The notes under the pieces were generated by a model. It was given only the letters and a program-made list of their open reading frames with translations. It was not told the origin of the DNA and made no database searches. From UBA5070 sp035352895 (GTDB lineage: Bacteria; Fibrobacterota; Fibrobacteria; UBA5070): 64,000 bases of DNA. The position numbers and the translations under genes were made by a program. Positions 28,092 to 38,453 of the stretch are shown piece by piece (the first letter of the stretch is position 1; every line of letters begins with the position of its first letter). The DNA lies in contig DAOPYN010000010.1 in NCBI GenBank assembly GCA_035352895.1, positions 26,238 through 90,237 of the forward strand. The letters run 5' to 3'.

Positions 28092-28964
28092 ATGCCTTTC
28101 CCCACCGCCTTCCGATCCATCCTCTCCACCGCCGCCCTCTGGCTGGCCTGCCTCGCCCCGGCCGCGGCTTGCCGGAACCTGGTCCCCTTCCTGCGGGAAC
28201 TCCAAGCCGAGCATCGTCCCTCCCTGTTGCGCACGCTGGGCCCCGACGTGAGCCGGATCAGCAGGAGCCTGGGATTTCGCCAGGACGATTCGGCCACGAC
28301 CGAGGCGATCCTGGCTCCCTTGTTCCTCCACCACCTGCTGACCACGACCGCTCCCGTGGACGGCCAGCGCGGAGGCGTGCTGGAAACGGTGTACTTCTGG
28401 CATTGGATCTCCCCCAATCCCCGGCACCGGATCCGGATGCTCCCCGATTCGAGCCTCCTGACGGCGCATCGTCCCCATCCGCGCCACCCGAGCTACCGCA
28501 CCTTCGCCGACATGGACCGGACTCCCGACCTGTTCCTGTCCGACCTGGTCTCCGAGGAGCCTAGGTACAACCACCCGGAGTTCGGGACGTTCACCACCTT
28601 CGGGTGGTGCAGCGAGCGGGAGATGGCCTACGCCCTGATCCTGCGACGGATGGGCTACCTCGCCAAGATCCGCTTCCAGGGCAACCACGTCTGGACCGAA
28701 GTCCTGATCCAAGGTGCCACGAAGGACGGTTCCTCGGGATCCGGGGTGCTGGTGGTGGACAACACGTTCGCAAGCGCGGAGCCCGCCCCCCTGCGGCAGC
28801 CGGTCGCCGCCTGGCTTTCGGACGTCGGTCGGGGACGCGATGTCGTGTCGATGAACGCGAAGGCGGGAGCCTCCGCCCAGGTCCGGTTCGTGGACAGCCT
28901 GCAGGTGGGGCCCAAGGCGACGTCCCGCATCCGGGGATTGGTGGTCGGCTGGCTCGTAAGATGA
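28092..28964 (+). CDS. Secreted transglutaminase-like cysteine protein
   Basis: A 290-residue protein with a signal peptide (ALWLACLAPAAA-C; the Cys could be a lipidation site). The C-terminal half shows a Cys-His-Asp triad in transglutaminase order: Cys in FGWCSEREMAYAL, His in GNHVWTEV, Asp in VVDNTF. Such bacterial proteins are usually peptidases or cell-wall modifiers rather than cross-linkers. The N-terminal 120 residues are not recognised. It follows the helicase by 57 bp on the same strand, though a functional link is unlikely. Confidence 0.7.
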   Translation: MPFPTAFRSILSTAALWLACLAPAAACRNLVPFLRELQAEHRPSLLRTLGPDVSRISRSLGFRQDDSATTEAILAPLFLHHLLTTTAPVDGQRGGVLETVYFWHWISPNPRHRIRMLPDSSLLTAHRPHPRHPSYRTFADMDRTPDLFLSDLVSEEPRYNHPEFGTFTTFGWCSEREMAYALILRRMGYLAKIRFQGNHVWTEVLIQGATKDGSSGSGVLVVDNTFASAEPAPLRQPVAAWLSDVGRGRDVVSMNAKAGASAQVRFVDSLQVGPKATSRIRGLVVGWLVR

Positions 28965-29001
28965 CCGCGAGCGTCCCTGCGCGCCTTTCCGGCGGGAGCT
29001 C

Positions 29002-29559
29002 CTAGAACACCCAGCCGCCGGAAATCGTCACCTCGGGTCCGCCCAGCTCGAGGACGCGGGCGATCCTGTCGGTGGAGCGGTCGCGCATCCCGGAAAGCCA
29101 CCGGGATCCGCCACCGGAGAGCACCAGCCCCCAGCCCGTGCCCGCCAGCAACCGGAAATCGCCAAGCGACCAGCGGACTCCCGCACGAGGCGCGAGGAGG
29201 ATCCCTCCATCCATGCGATACATGGCGGTATCCGACGCGTTGCCGGTCTCGGAGTCGATCGTGACTTCGTCCATGCCCTGCACGTTCGCCAGCGCGAGTC
29301 CCAAAAACGGCGCGAAGGAACGGAGGACCGGGAAGCACCGCCGGACCTGGATCCCGTAGCTGAATCCGGCCATTCCCAGCCCCCCTCCGATCCCGAGCAG
29401 AGTCCCGCCCCCCAGATCCACGGAGTATTCCAAGGAATTACCGAAGGGATGGCCCCACCCCAGGTTCACGTCCACCTCCTGGGTGTGCGGCGGCTCTTCG
29501 GCGGCGGCGGCGGTTGCGACACAAATCGTCATCATCAGGAAGGCGAGGAGGTTCTTCAT
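29002..29559 (-). CDS. Small outer-membrane beta-barrel protein
   Basis: A 185-residue protein with a signal peptide (MKNLLAFLMMTICVATAAAA). The mature part is Gly-rich with amphipathic strands (VDLGGGTLLGIGGGLGMAGFSYGIQV, in two halves) and ends GPEVTISGGWVF, a terminal Phe typical of BamA-inserted barrels. Its size suggests an eight-stranded barrel. Specific function unknown. It lies between the convergent transglutaminase-like gene and rnpB; the gap to rnpB is about 40 bp. Confidence 0.65.
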   Translation of the reverse strand: MKNLLAFLMMTICVATAAAAEEPPHTQEVDVNLGWGHPFGNSLEYSVDLGGGTLLGIGGGLGMAGFSYGIQVRRCFPVLRSFAPFLGLALANVQGMDEVTIDSETGNASDTAMYRMDGGILLAPRAGVRWSLGDFRLLAGTGWGLVLSGGGSRWLSGMRDRSTDRIARVLELGGPEVTISGGWVF

Positions 29560-29598
29560 GGATCGGTCTCTCGGTGGGGTCGGGAACGGGACGATCAC

Positions 29599-29975
<377 letters not shown>

Positions 29976-30000
29976 GTGTTCGCGTGGGGGCCAAGATAGC

Positions 30001-31116
30001 TCAGGAACCCACGCAACGGCGCAGGATCCCGCACGCGGAATCCACTTCCGCCCCATCCACCGCGTGCCCCACCGAGATCCGCAGACCCCGTTGCGCCTCG
30101 TCCTCGGTCCAGCCCATCGCCACAAGCACCGGGGAGGGCCGCAGCGAGCCCGAGGCGCAGGCGCTGCCCGCCGAAACAGCCACCCCGGAGAGGTCGAGCC
30201 GTTGCACGAGGGTTTCCGCACGGCGGGAGGTCTTGAGATGCAGCGTGTTGGCCAGCGAATCCTCCGGTGGGCAGGTGCGCTCCACTCCAGGGAGATCCGC
30301 TACGGCATTCCAGAGCATTTCGCGCCAGACGGGCCATGGATCCTTGGCGGAGGGATCCTCCATCCACGCGCGCGCGGTTTCGCCCAGGCTCGCGATGGCC
30401 AGCGTGGACTCCGTTCCGGCCCGGCGGCCACGCTCCTGCGCGCCCCCTTCCCACAATCCGTGGAACCCGGCAGAGTCGGAAAGCCACAAGGCACCGGCAC
30501 CTGCGAGAGCACCCATCTTGTGTCCGGACCAGCAGGCGGATCCCACGGCGATCCGCCCCAGGGGAAGCTCCTCCCGAAGCCAGCTCTGGGTGGCATCCAC
30601 GTGCAGGGGAATCCCCCTGGCCGCGCAGGCGTCCGCCCAGACCATCCACGGCAGACGCCGGCCGGTTTCGTTGTTGGCGCTCATGCACACGCACAGGCAG
30701 ACTTCGTCGCCGATCGCCTGGGCGATCCAATCCGGGTCCATGGTTCCGGTCCGATCCACCGGCGCCCACACCACCTGGAATCCCTTCCGCTGCCAGGCCT
30801 GGAGGTTCTCGCGCACGGAAGGATGCTCCACCGCGGAAGCGAGGATGGTCCTGCGCGCACCGGCTTTTCCCAGCCAGTGGGCGATGGCGGACGCATTGGC
30901 CTCGCTCGCCCCGGAAAGGAAGGTGATCCGGCCCGTGGCCTGACCCACCGAGATGGCCACCTGCTCGCGGGCGCGCTCCACCAGCTCGCGCGCGGTCCGC
31001 CCCGCCGCGTGGGGGCTGGATGGATTGGACCAATCCCGCGTTCCGACCAGATCGACGAGGAAGGAGGATACGCGCGGATGCAGGGGCGCACCCGCGTTGT
31101 GGTCCAGGAAGATCAG
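30001..31116 (-). CDS. Cysteine desulfurase (NifS/IscS-like, class V aminotransferase)
   Basis: A 371-residue PLP enzyme. The N-terminus IFLDHNAGAPLHPRV matches the family's IYLDxNATTP. The PLP lysine is in CWSGHKMGA, and the active-site Cys is in SAGSACASGS near residue 320. It takes sulfur from cysteine for Fe-S clusters or tRNA thiolation. The only start that includes the conserved N-terminus is CTG at 31116, which overlaps the stop of the upstream MBL gene (CTGA) and follows GGAGG by 7 nt. A GTG at 30981 would cut off 45 conserved residues. rnpB lies directly downstream. Confidence 0.9.
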   Translation of the reverse strand: MIFLDHNAGAPLHPRVSSFLVDLVGTRDWSNPSSPHAAGRTARELVERAREQVAISVGQATGRITFLSGASEANASAIAHWLGKAGARRTILASAVEHPSVRENLQAWQRKGFQVVWAPVDRTGTMDPDWIAQAIGDEVCLCVCMSANNETGRRLPWMVWADACAARGIPLHVDATQSWLREELPLGRIAVGSACWSGHKMGALAGAGALWLSDSAGFHGLWEGGAQERGRRAGTESTLAIASLGETARAWMEDPSAKDPWPVWREMLWNAVADLPGVERTCPPEDSLANTLHLKTSRRAETLVQRLDLSGVAVSAGSACASGSLRPSPVLVAMGWTEDEAQRGLRISVGHAVDGAEVDSACGILRRCVGS

Positions 31117-31895
31117 TCCTCGACCTCCAGGACCAGTCCGTCCCAGGCGGGACGGATTCCGTCAGGAAATCTGCGGAGCATCCCCTGGTGCGTGATCCGG
31201 TGGGCGAAGTGCGTGAACCAGGTACGCTTGGCACCCACGCGCCGAGCCAGGTCGATCGCCTGGTCGAAGGAAAGGTGCGTGGGATGGGTCTCCTCCCGCA
31301 GCGCGGACAACACCAGGGTGTCCAGGCCCTCCAGCAGTTCGAACGAGGACTCCGGAATGGTGGAGACGTCGGTGAGATAGGCGAGGTTCCCGATCCGGAA
31401 ACCCGTGCAGGGAAGCTTGCCGTGGAAGATCGGGATGGGAACGATCCTGCGGCCGAGGGTGTGGAACGGACCATCGATCTCCAGGGGGACCAAAAGCGGA
31501 TGGCTCACTCCGGAGGGATCCACTTCCGACCGGAAGGCGTAGGAGAACCTGGATACGGATTCGGCCAGGGTCTGGGCATTGCCCCGGACGGGCAACGCCT
31601 TGGGTTTTCCCTGGTGGTGGCAGAACACCCGGAGATCGTCGATTCCGTTGGTGTGATCGGCATGGCTGTGGGTGAGCCACACCTCGTCCACGTTCCGCAG
31701 GCCCGCGCGAAGCGCCTGGGTGCGGAGATCCGGTCCGGCATCCACCAGGACCTTGTGATCGTCCCAGCCGACCAGCACCGAGGAACGCAATCGCTGGTCC
31801 AACGGATCCAACGACCCGCAGGCGACGCAATCGCAGCCGACGATGGGTATGCCGAAGGAGCCGCCCGTGCCCAGGAATCGAAGATGGATGCTCAT
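31113..31895 (-). CDS. MBL-fold hydrolase, PhnP-like
   Basis: A 260-residue metallo-beta-lactamase-fold protein. The start RFLGTGGSFGIPIVGCDCVAC contains the extra Cys cluster found in PhnP-type phosphodiesterases; the core metal motif is THSHADHTNG, with further His in FTHFAHRI. PhnP cleaves cyclic ribosyl phosphates, but the family also includes tRNA-maturation and unknown hydrolases, and no phosphonate genes are nearby. Its TGA overlaps the cysteine desulfurase start, so the two are translationally coupled. No clear Shine-Dalgarno. Confidence 0.8.
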   Translation of the reverse strand: MSIHLRFLGTGGSFGIPIVGCDCVACGSLDPLDQRLRSSVLVGWDDHKVLVDAGPDLRTQALRAGLRNVDEVWLTHSHADHTNGIDDLRVFCHHQGKPKALPVRGNAQTLAESVSRFSYAFRSEVDPSGVSHPLLVPLEIDGPFHTLGRRIVPIPIFHGKLPCTGFRIGNLAYLTDVSTIPESSFELLEGLDTLVLSALREETHPTHLSFDQAIDLARRVGAKRTWFTHFAHRITHQGMLRRFPDGIRPAWDGLVLEVED

Positions 31896-31948
31896 GGAAG
31901 GAGTAGGAATCTAGATGCCGGAAGCCATGCGGAGTGGTAACATGGGGC

Positions 31949-32515
31949 ATGGAGTTCAGATTGGACCGCCCCGAAGCCGTGCAGTGCGTGGAATGCGGAC
32001 GTTTCCGGGTATCCGGAACGTGGTCGCACAACCACCTCTTCCGGGCCGAGGTCGTCACCCACACGATCTGTCCTTCCTGCCAGCCCTCCATGCTGGACCA
32101 CCTGCGATGGGACATCGAATTCCCCACCTGGCCGTTGGAGAAGCAGCTGGAAGCCGTGCGCCTGCGCGTGCGGCACATCCCCATGGACATGGACATGGTC
32201 CTGGACAAGATCCAGGGGCTGCCCATCGATCCGGAGGATCTTCCCGCCTTCCTGGACCAGGTGAGACCCTATCTGGCCGAACGGATCTGCAAGTACTGCA
32301 AGCTGCCCATCGAACCCACCGATCCCGTTTCCGAACGGGCCGGTTACGTCCTGCACGAATCCTGCGCCAGGACCCTCACGGACTCGCTGCACATCCTGGT
32401 GGAGATGGAACCCCCTCCTCGCCACCTGGACGCCTACATGGACATCGCCAGGATTCCCCATGGCGTGCGCGCGGGAGTGCGCAAGGACATCGAATCGTCG
32501 TTCCTGGTCGCATGA
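31949..32515 (+). CDS. Unknown protein with two Cys4-type metal sites
   Basis: A 188-residue protein of unknown function. Residues 10-45 hold CVEC...CPSC and residues about 110-145 hold CKYC...HESC, two zinc-ribbon-like pairs separated by a helical region (LRWDIEFPTWPLEKQLEAVRLRV). No signal or membrane segment. The ATG at 31949 was chosen; an in-frame GTG lies 15 bp upstream and the ribosome site is not decisive. Divergent from the MBL gene. The stop codon lies inside a long palindrome. It might act in RNA or protein binding, but no family is recognised. Confidence 0.65.
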   Translation: MEFRLDRPEAVQCVECGRFRVSGTWSHNHLFRAEVVTHTICPSCQPSMLDHLRWDIEFPTWPLEKQLEAVRLRVRHIPMDMDMVLDKIQGLPIDPEDLPAFLDQVRPYLAERICKYCKLPIEPTDPVSERAGYVLHESCARTLTDSLHILVEMEPPPRHLDAYMDIARIPHGVRAGVRKDIESSFLVA

Positions 32516-32550
32516 CGTAGGGACGCAAGATATTGCGTCCCTACGTCATG
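32511..32550. repeat. Perfect 18-bp palindromic repeat with 4-nt loop
   Basis: CATGACGTAGGGACGCAA (32511-32528) is followed by GATA and its exact complement (32533-32550); a third, partial copy of CCCTACGT follows at 32554-32561. It overlaps the stop of the Cys4 gene and lies before the convergent FecR gene stop. GTAGGGACGCAA-type palindromes recur as dispersed elements in many bacterial genomes, so this may be a REP/BIME-like element that also ends transcription. Confidence 0.75.
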
Positions 32551-32575
32551 CGACCCTACGTTGTAGCCGGGAACG

Positions 32576-33316
32576 CTATTCCTTGAACGGGTCCCGCTCC
32601 GCTGCGGCGGAATCCGACGAGGATGGTTTGGCGGCGGAGGAGTCCTTGTCCCAAGGACGGCCTTCCGCCGAATCGCGCAGGCTGTTCCACTTCACCCAGG
32701 GATCGGAGAGATCCGCCTTGGGATCGAACTTGGCCCGACTCCAGGAGCCGTCCTTGCGGAAGGTGACTTCTTCACCCTGCAGCAGCCTGACCCACTCGGC
32801 AAGACTGACCTCGCGGGGGCCGGACACCTCGCCCTTGGCCCGCAGGAGACTGTCGGTCCGGATGGATCCCACATCGACCCCACCCTCGTAGAGACGCACG
32901 CGCGAAGTGGAATCGGTCGCGCCCACGGCGAACACCGTCCCGCGCACCGCGGCCACGGCCGTGGGCGTGCGCACTCCGAATCCGGTTCCACCGCTGCCGA
33001 CCTTCCGGACGTTCGCCCAGATCCTGCCTGCCTGGAGAGCCGGTTCGGGAGTGGCCTTGCCGCGCAAAGCCAGCACCAAGCGGGAATGCTCCTCCAAGCG
33101 GACCAGGGTGTTGTCCGGGTAGCGAAGCTCGGCGCGGGATGCCTTGGACATGCCCAGGGTGTCCCCGACCTTGCACTGGAGCCCCACTCCAAGGGGAATC
33201 TTCTGTTTTCCACGCACCAGATGCCCGGAACCCACGAGGTAGGAAACCTTGGGTCCTTCCTGCGCGAAGGCGCCCAGGAGCGGAAGAAGGAGACAGACCA
33301 GCGCGCGGGACACCAT
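32576..33316 (-). CDS. Secreted FecR-domain protein
   Basis: A 246-residue protein with a signal peptide (LVCLLLPLLGAFA-Q). The central part is a FecR-type beta domain: GVGLQCKVGDTL, LRYPDNTLVRLEEHSRLVL and FGVRTPTAVAAVRGTVFAV, the most conserved strand. The Ser/Asp/Glu-rich C-terminus looks disordered. FecR domains occur in periplasmic signalling or structural proteins; there is no sigma factor or TonB receptor nearby, so a FecR-type signalling role is not supported. GGAGGT precedes the ATG. It starts 2 bp after the accC stop, the last gene in the string. Confidence 0.8.
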   Translation of the reverse strand: MVSRALVCLLLPLLGAFAQEGPKVSYLVGSGHLVRGKQKIPLGVGLQCKVGDTLGMSKASRAELRYPDNTLVRLEEHSRLVLALRGKATPEPALQAGRIWANVRKVGSGGTGFGVRTPTAVAAVRGTVFAVGATDSTSRVRLYEGGVDVGSIRTDSLLRAKGEVSGPREVSLAEWVRLLQGEEVTFRKDGSWSRAKFDPKADLSDPWVKWNSLRDSAEGRPWDKDSSAAKPSSSDSAAAERDPFKE

Positions 33317-33318
33317 CG

Positions 33319-34667
<1,349 letters not shown>

Positions 34668-34668
<1 letters not shown>

Positions 34669-35765
34669 CAGGTCATCCAGCTCCGGTCGGAGGCACCTTC
34701 CACGCCGCGCAGCTTGAGCTCGAAGTCGGCTGGATTCGACGCGCTGCGAAGGGCCACTTCGTACGAGATCACGTCGTCGGTGAAGAGTTTGAAGATGGAC
34801 TGGTCGAACGACTGGCTTCCGTACTGGGCGGTGCCCTCGCGGATCGCCGGTTCGATCATGTGCGTCATCTCGGGATTGATGAGGTAGTCGTGGATGGTGG
34901 CGTTGTTCACCAGGATCTCGGCGGCGGGAACACGGCCCTGGCGGTCCTTGCGCGGGAGAAGCCGCAGGGAGATGATCGCCACCAGGGTGTTGGCCAGAAG
35001 CAGCCGCACCTGCTGGTGCTGGTGGGGCGGGTAGAACGACACGATGCGCGAGATGGTCTCGGTGGCGTTCATGGTGTGGAGCGTGCTCATCACCAGGTGG
35101 CCGGTGTCGGCCGCCTGCAGCGCGATGTGCATGGTCTCCTGGTCGCGGATTTCGCCGATCAGGATGGTGTCGGGATCCTCGCGGAAGCTCGCGCGCAGCG
35201 CGTTGGGGAAGTGGTGGGTGTCGTATCCCACTTCGCGCTGGCTGATGATGGACCGCTTGTCGCGGTACAGGAATTCGATGGGGTCCTCGACGGTGATGAT
35301 GTTCGAGGAAGTCATCTCGTTGATGTGGTCGATCATGGAGGCGAGCGTGGTGGACTTGCCCGACCCGGTGGTCCCGGTGACCAGGATGAGGCCCCGCTCC
35401 TTGAGGGCCAGATCGCGGACGATTTCCGGCAACCCGAGCCCCTCGAAGGAGGGAATGGTCTGGGTGATGTGCCGGATGGCCAGAGCCGGAGTGCCTCGCT
35501 GGCGGAACGCGTTGACGCGGAATCGCCCCAATCCCCGCACGCCCACCGCGAAGTCCAGTTCCAGTTCGGAATCGAACCTCGCACGCTGGTTGCGGTTCAT
35601 GATCACGCCCAGGTAGCTTTCCATGCCTTCCGGACTCACGCGCTCGGTCTGCAGGCGGAACAGGTCTCCGTTGATGCGCAGGGCCGGCGGGACCCCGACG
35701 CGAAGGTGCAGGTCGGACGCGCCGCGGTCCACCATCTCCTTGAAGAGCTGTTCGATGGTCATCAC
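34668..35765 (-). CDS. pilT: Type IV pilus retraction ATPase PilT
   Basis: A 365-residue secretion ATPase. Walker A GTTGSGKST, Asp box TVEDPIEF, Walker B GEIRD, His box GHLVMSTLHT and the PilT-specific AIREG near residue 310 are all present. It powers pilus retraction at the cytoplasmic face of the inner membrane, serving the minor-pilin system at 1629-6178 or another pilus. The gene is placed between accB (1-bp gap) and accC (1-bp overlap), which is unusual. PilU is the alternative, but AIREG and length favour PilT. Confidence 0.93.
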
Positions 35766-35766
35766 G

Positions 35767-36237
35767 TCAGGCTGGCCTGATCAGGAAGAGCACCGTTCCG
35801 AACTCGACGGGAGTCTCGTTGGCGACGCAGACCTTGACCACGGTGCCGGAAACCTCCGCTTCGATCTCGTTCATGAGCTTCATCGCCTCGACGATGCACA
35901 CGGTCTTGCCCTTCTCCACGCGACCGCCCTCCTCGACGAAGGCGGGAGAATCCGGCGAGGCGGAGCGGTAGAAGGTGCCCACCATGGGGCTCGTGATCTC
36001 CACCAGACCGGCTTCCGTTGCGGCTGGTGCGGCAGCGACAGGCGTCGGCCCAGGGACGACCGGTGCGCTCGGAACGGAGACCGGTGCGGCCACCTGGACC
36101 GGTGCGGCGGCCATGTGCACCACGGCGGGCCCTGGCTTCTTCAGGAGCAGGCGCTCCCCTTCGCCGGACCATTGCAGCTCGGAGAGGGAGGATCTGTCCA
36201 GGAGTTCGATCAGCCGACCGATGTCGTCGACGTTCAT
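35767..36237 (-). CDS. accB: Acetyl-CoA carboxylase biotin carboxyl carrier protein
   Basis: A 156-residue protein. The N-terminal helix region (MNVDDIGRLIELLDRSSL) and a Pro/Ala/Val linker are typical of AccB; the C-terminal biotinyl domain has its acceptor Lys in EAMKLMNEI and the thumb-containing GTFYRSASPDSPAFVE. The start at 36237 is supported by AAGGA five nt upstream. It carries the carboxyl group between AccC and AccAD. accD is not in the window. Confidence 0.95.
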   Translation of the reverse strand: MNVDDIGRLIELLDRSSLSELQWSGEGERLLLKKPGPAVVHMAAAPVQVAAPVSVPSAPVVPGPTPVAAAPAATEAGLVEITSPMVGTFYRSASPDSPAFVEEGGRVEKGKTVCIVEAMKLMNEIEAEVSGTVVKVCVANETPVEFGTVLFLIRPA

Positions 36238-36272
36238 TCTGTTCCTTTCCATGGAATGTCAGGAGCGGAGGC

Positions 36273-38117
36273 TCAGGCCTTGCCCTCGATGTCGGCCAGG
36301 CGGCGGCGGAGATCCTCGTTGCCGGGATCCTTCTCCAGCAGCTGACGATAGATGCTGGCCGCCTTGTCGCGATGTCCCTGGCGAAGGTACTCCTCGGCGA
36401 AGGTGACCGTGGGCAGTCCCACCGGGAAATCGGAATCGCCACCGAAGAGATCGTCCAGACGTCCTTCGATGTCGTCGCCGGTGACCTGGTTCTGGTTGGC
36501 GGAAGGATTGCGGGGAACGAATCCGGTCCTCCGCGAAGCGGGGTTGGCGTCCGCCTGGAATTCCGAGGAGGCGAAGAGTTCGTCCAGACGGCTGTCGACG
36601 TCCTCGGCGGTCAGGCGGGTGGTGCCACGCGTGTCCAGGTTCGGACGGGTCGTGTCGAAGGACGAAATGTCAACGCTGGAAAGGGCCATCAGCTCCGCGG
36701 TGGATTCCGCAGGGCGAGGCGCCTTGGGAACCGGCAGTTGGGCTTCGATGGTGGTGTCGCGGGCCACCGCGGCGGTATCGGCCGCCTCGGAGAACGACGA
36801 CGGAGCGAGCATGGCATCGCGCGGCATGGTGGAGGTATCGCTGGACGCCGAGGGATGCGGAGGCTCGGAAGTCGGGGCGGTCAGGTCGATGACGCTCTCG
36901 CTGAAGAGGTCGTCCAGACGCCCTTCGATGTCGTCTCCGGAAACGACGGGCTGGTTGCTGGGAACCGCCATCGCCGGTGCCGTCGAGGCGGGTGCAGGTG
37001 CCGAGCTTTCGCCGAACAGTTCATCGAGGCGTCCCGCGACATCGCCACCGGTGACCTTGTCCGATCCCGGACGGAACACGGGGAAGTCGATGGCGGTGGG
37101 AGGCGTGTCCACAGGCTGGAATGCGGAAGCCTGGGGTGCCGCCTGGGCAGGCGAAGTGGAGATCTCGCCGAACAGTGCGTCCATCCGGTTCTCGATGTCG
37201 TCCCCCTGGACCCGATCCGACGAGAGACCGGCCGCAGCGGGAGCGGCGAGGAACTGGGTGGCTTCGGCGTCGATTCGATCCTGGGCGGTGGGAAAACGGC
37301 CGGGAACCGCGGGAGGAGGCAACTGTCCAGCCGGGAATTCGGAAGCCGGAGTCGGCGCCGCGGAAGGCGGGACGGGCATTTCCAAGGGCGGCGGAGGGAT
37401 GGTACGCGAAGGCGTGAAGGAAGGCATCTCCAGGGTGGCGAACGACGATTCCTCCACCTTGCCCAGAAGGGACGCGGAAGGCGGAGGTGCCGCGGCAGGC
37501 GCCTGGAATCCCGGCAATTCCGGGATGGTCGCGGCCTCCATCCGTGCGTTGGTGAATCCGGAAGCCGACGGGGATTCGCCCATGTCCAGCTGGAAGGCGG
37601 GCATGGGGGTGGCCATGGAGGACATGCCAAGCGATGTGGCCCCTTCCGAGAGGGCTTCCCGGGAGTGGACGTCTTCCTGCTCACGCACGAGCTTCACCGG
37701 ATCCAATCCGGCGGGATTGTCCATGGACTGGGCCAATGTCCGGACTTGGGTGGAGGCCTTGGGATGGTCCGGCTCCAAGGCGGCCAGTCGTCCCCAGACC
37801 TCGAATGCCTGGCGTAGATACTGGGCGCGGGTGCTGGCTTCGGCCAATCCCTCCAAGGCGGCGCGGGAGGCTCCGTCCAGATCCACTGCGGTCTGGAAGC
37901 TGGATCTGGCAACTTCGAAATCCCCTCGCTCGAGGGCGATCTTGCCACGGAGGATGCGACCCGTCAGACTGCGCGGCCAACGCTGCAGCCCTTCCTGGAC
38001 GACTTGTTCGGCCTGTTCGGTCCGCCCCGCCTTGAGCAAGGCCTCCGCGTACATGGAAAAGCCGAGCCCTCCCGGTCGTGTCCTGCTGATCCCTTCCAAT
38101 GTATCCAGGCTCGTCAT
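36273..38117 (-). CDS. TPR protein with five copies of a GDDIEGRLDDLF-type motif
   Basis: A 614-residue protein of unknown role. Residues 1-145 are TPR helices (AEALLKAGRTEQAEQVVQEGLQRWP and further repeats). Residues 150-570 are low-complexity, rich in Pro, Ala and Ser, and hold five spaced copies of [TSQ]GxD(I/V)xxR(L/M)DxLF at about 302, 353, 391, 502 and 543. A last TPR-like pair (AEEYLRQGHRDKAASIYRQLLEKDP) ends the protein. No signal or membrane segment. The short motifs look like binding sites for a repeated partner. It lies between the Trm112-like gene and accB. Confidence 0.7.
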   Translation of the reverse strand: MTSLDTLEGISRTRPGGLGFSMYAEALLKAGRTEQAEQVVQEGLQRWPRSLTGRILRGKIALERGDFEVARSSFQTAVDLDGASRAALEGLAEASTRAQYLRQAFEVWGRLAALEPDHPKASTQVRTLAQSMDNPAGLDPVKLVREQEDVHSREALSEGATSLGMSSMATPMPAFQLDMGESPSASGFTNARMEAATIPELPGFQAPAAAPPPSASLLGKVEESSFATLEMPSFTPSRTIPPPPLEMPVPPSAAPTPASEFPAGQLPPPAVPGRFPTAQDRIDAEATQFLAAPAAAGLSSDRVQGDDIENRMDALFGEISTSPAQAAPQASAFQPVDTPPTAIDFPVFRPGSDKVTGGDVAGRLDELFGESSAPAPASTAPAMAVPSNQPVVSGDDIEGRLDDLFSESVIDLTAPTSEPPHPSASSDTSTMPRDAMLAPSSFSEAADTAAVARDTTIEAQLPVPKAPRPAESTAELMALSSVDISSFDTTRPNLDTRGTTRLTAEDVDSRLDELFASSEFQADANPASRRTGFVPRNPSANQNQVTGDDIEGRLDDLFGGDSDFPVGLPTVTFAEEYLRQGHRDKAASIYRQLLEKDPGNEDLRRRLADIEGKA

Positions 38118-38159
38118 GGCGTCCTCCGTGTCACGGGCAATTCGACAGTTTCCGTAATA

Positions 38160-38453
38160 TTACGATTCGGCTCCGCGGGAAGCGGCGAAACTCGAAGAAG
38201 CGAGCGTTTCCAGGATCAATCCTTCCTCCTTGAGAAGGCAGGGGATCCCGTTGCGGATCACGTATCCCTTCCTTCCGTCCTGGCGGACCAGAAGCCCTTC
38301 GATGGGACCGGATGGGTGTTTCCCGCAAGCATCCAGGATTTCGCGGCGCTCGAGTGCCTGGTTGACCAGGACGAGCTGCTCAGAGTCCGCCAAGCGCAGG
38401 CTCTGGTGGGATTCCGGACAACAGAGGATATCCAACAGTTTCTGATCCATCAT
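38160..38453 (-). CDS. Trm112-like small protein
   Basis: A 97-residue protein: MMDQKLLDILCCPESHQSLRL, then GLLVRQDGRKGYVIRNGIPCLL. This is the Trm112/YcaR pattern (DPKLLEILVCPxCKGxL ... YPIRDGIPxML), a small fold that often activates methyltransferases in eukaryotes and whose bacterial role is open. One Cys of the usual zinc site is kept (CCPES) but the second pair is incomplete. The ATG overlaps the accA stop (ATGA). Confidence 0.8.
   Translation of the reverse strand: MMDQKLLDILCCPESHQSLRLADSEQLVLVNQALERREILDACGKHPSGPIEGLLVRQDGRKGYVIRNGIPCLLKEEGLILETLASSSFAASRGAES

Noticed and set aside
36352..38157. A 601-codon plus-strand frame antisense to the TPR protein
   Set aside because: Ser/Arg/Gly-rich with no motif; the minus strand has TPRs and conserved short motifs and fits the operon.
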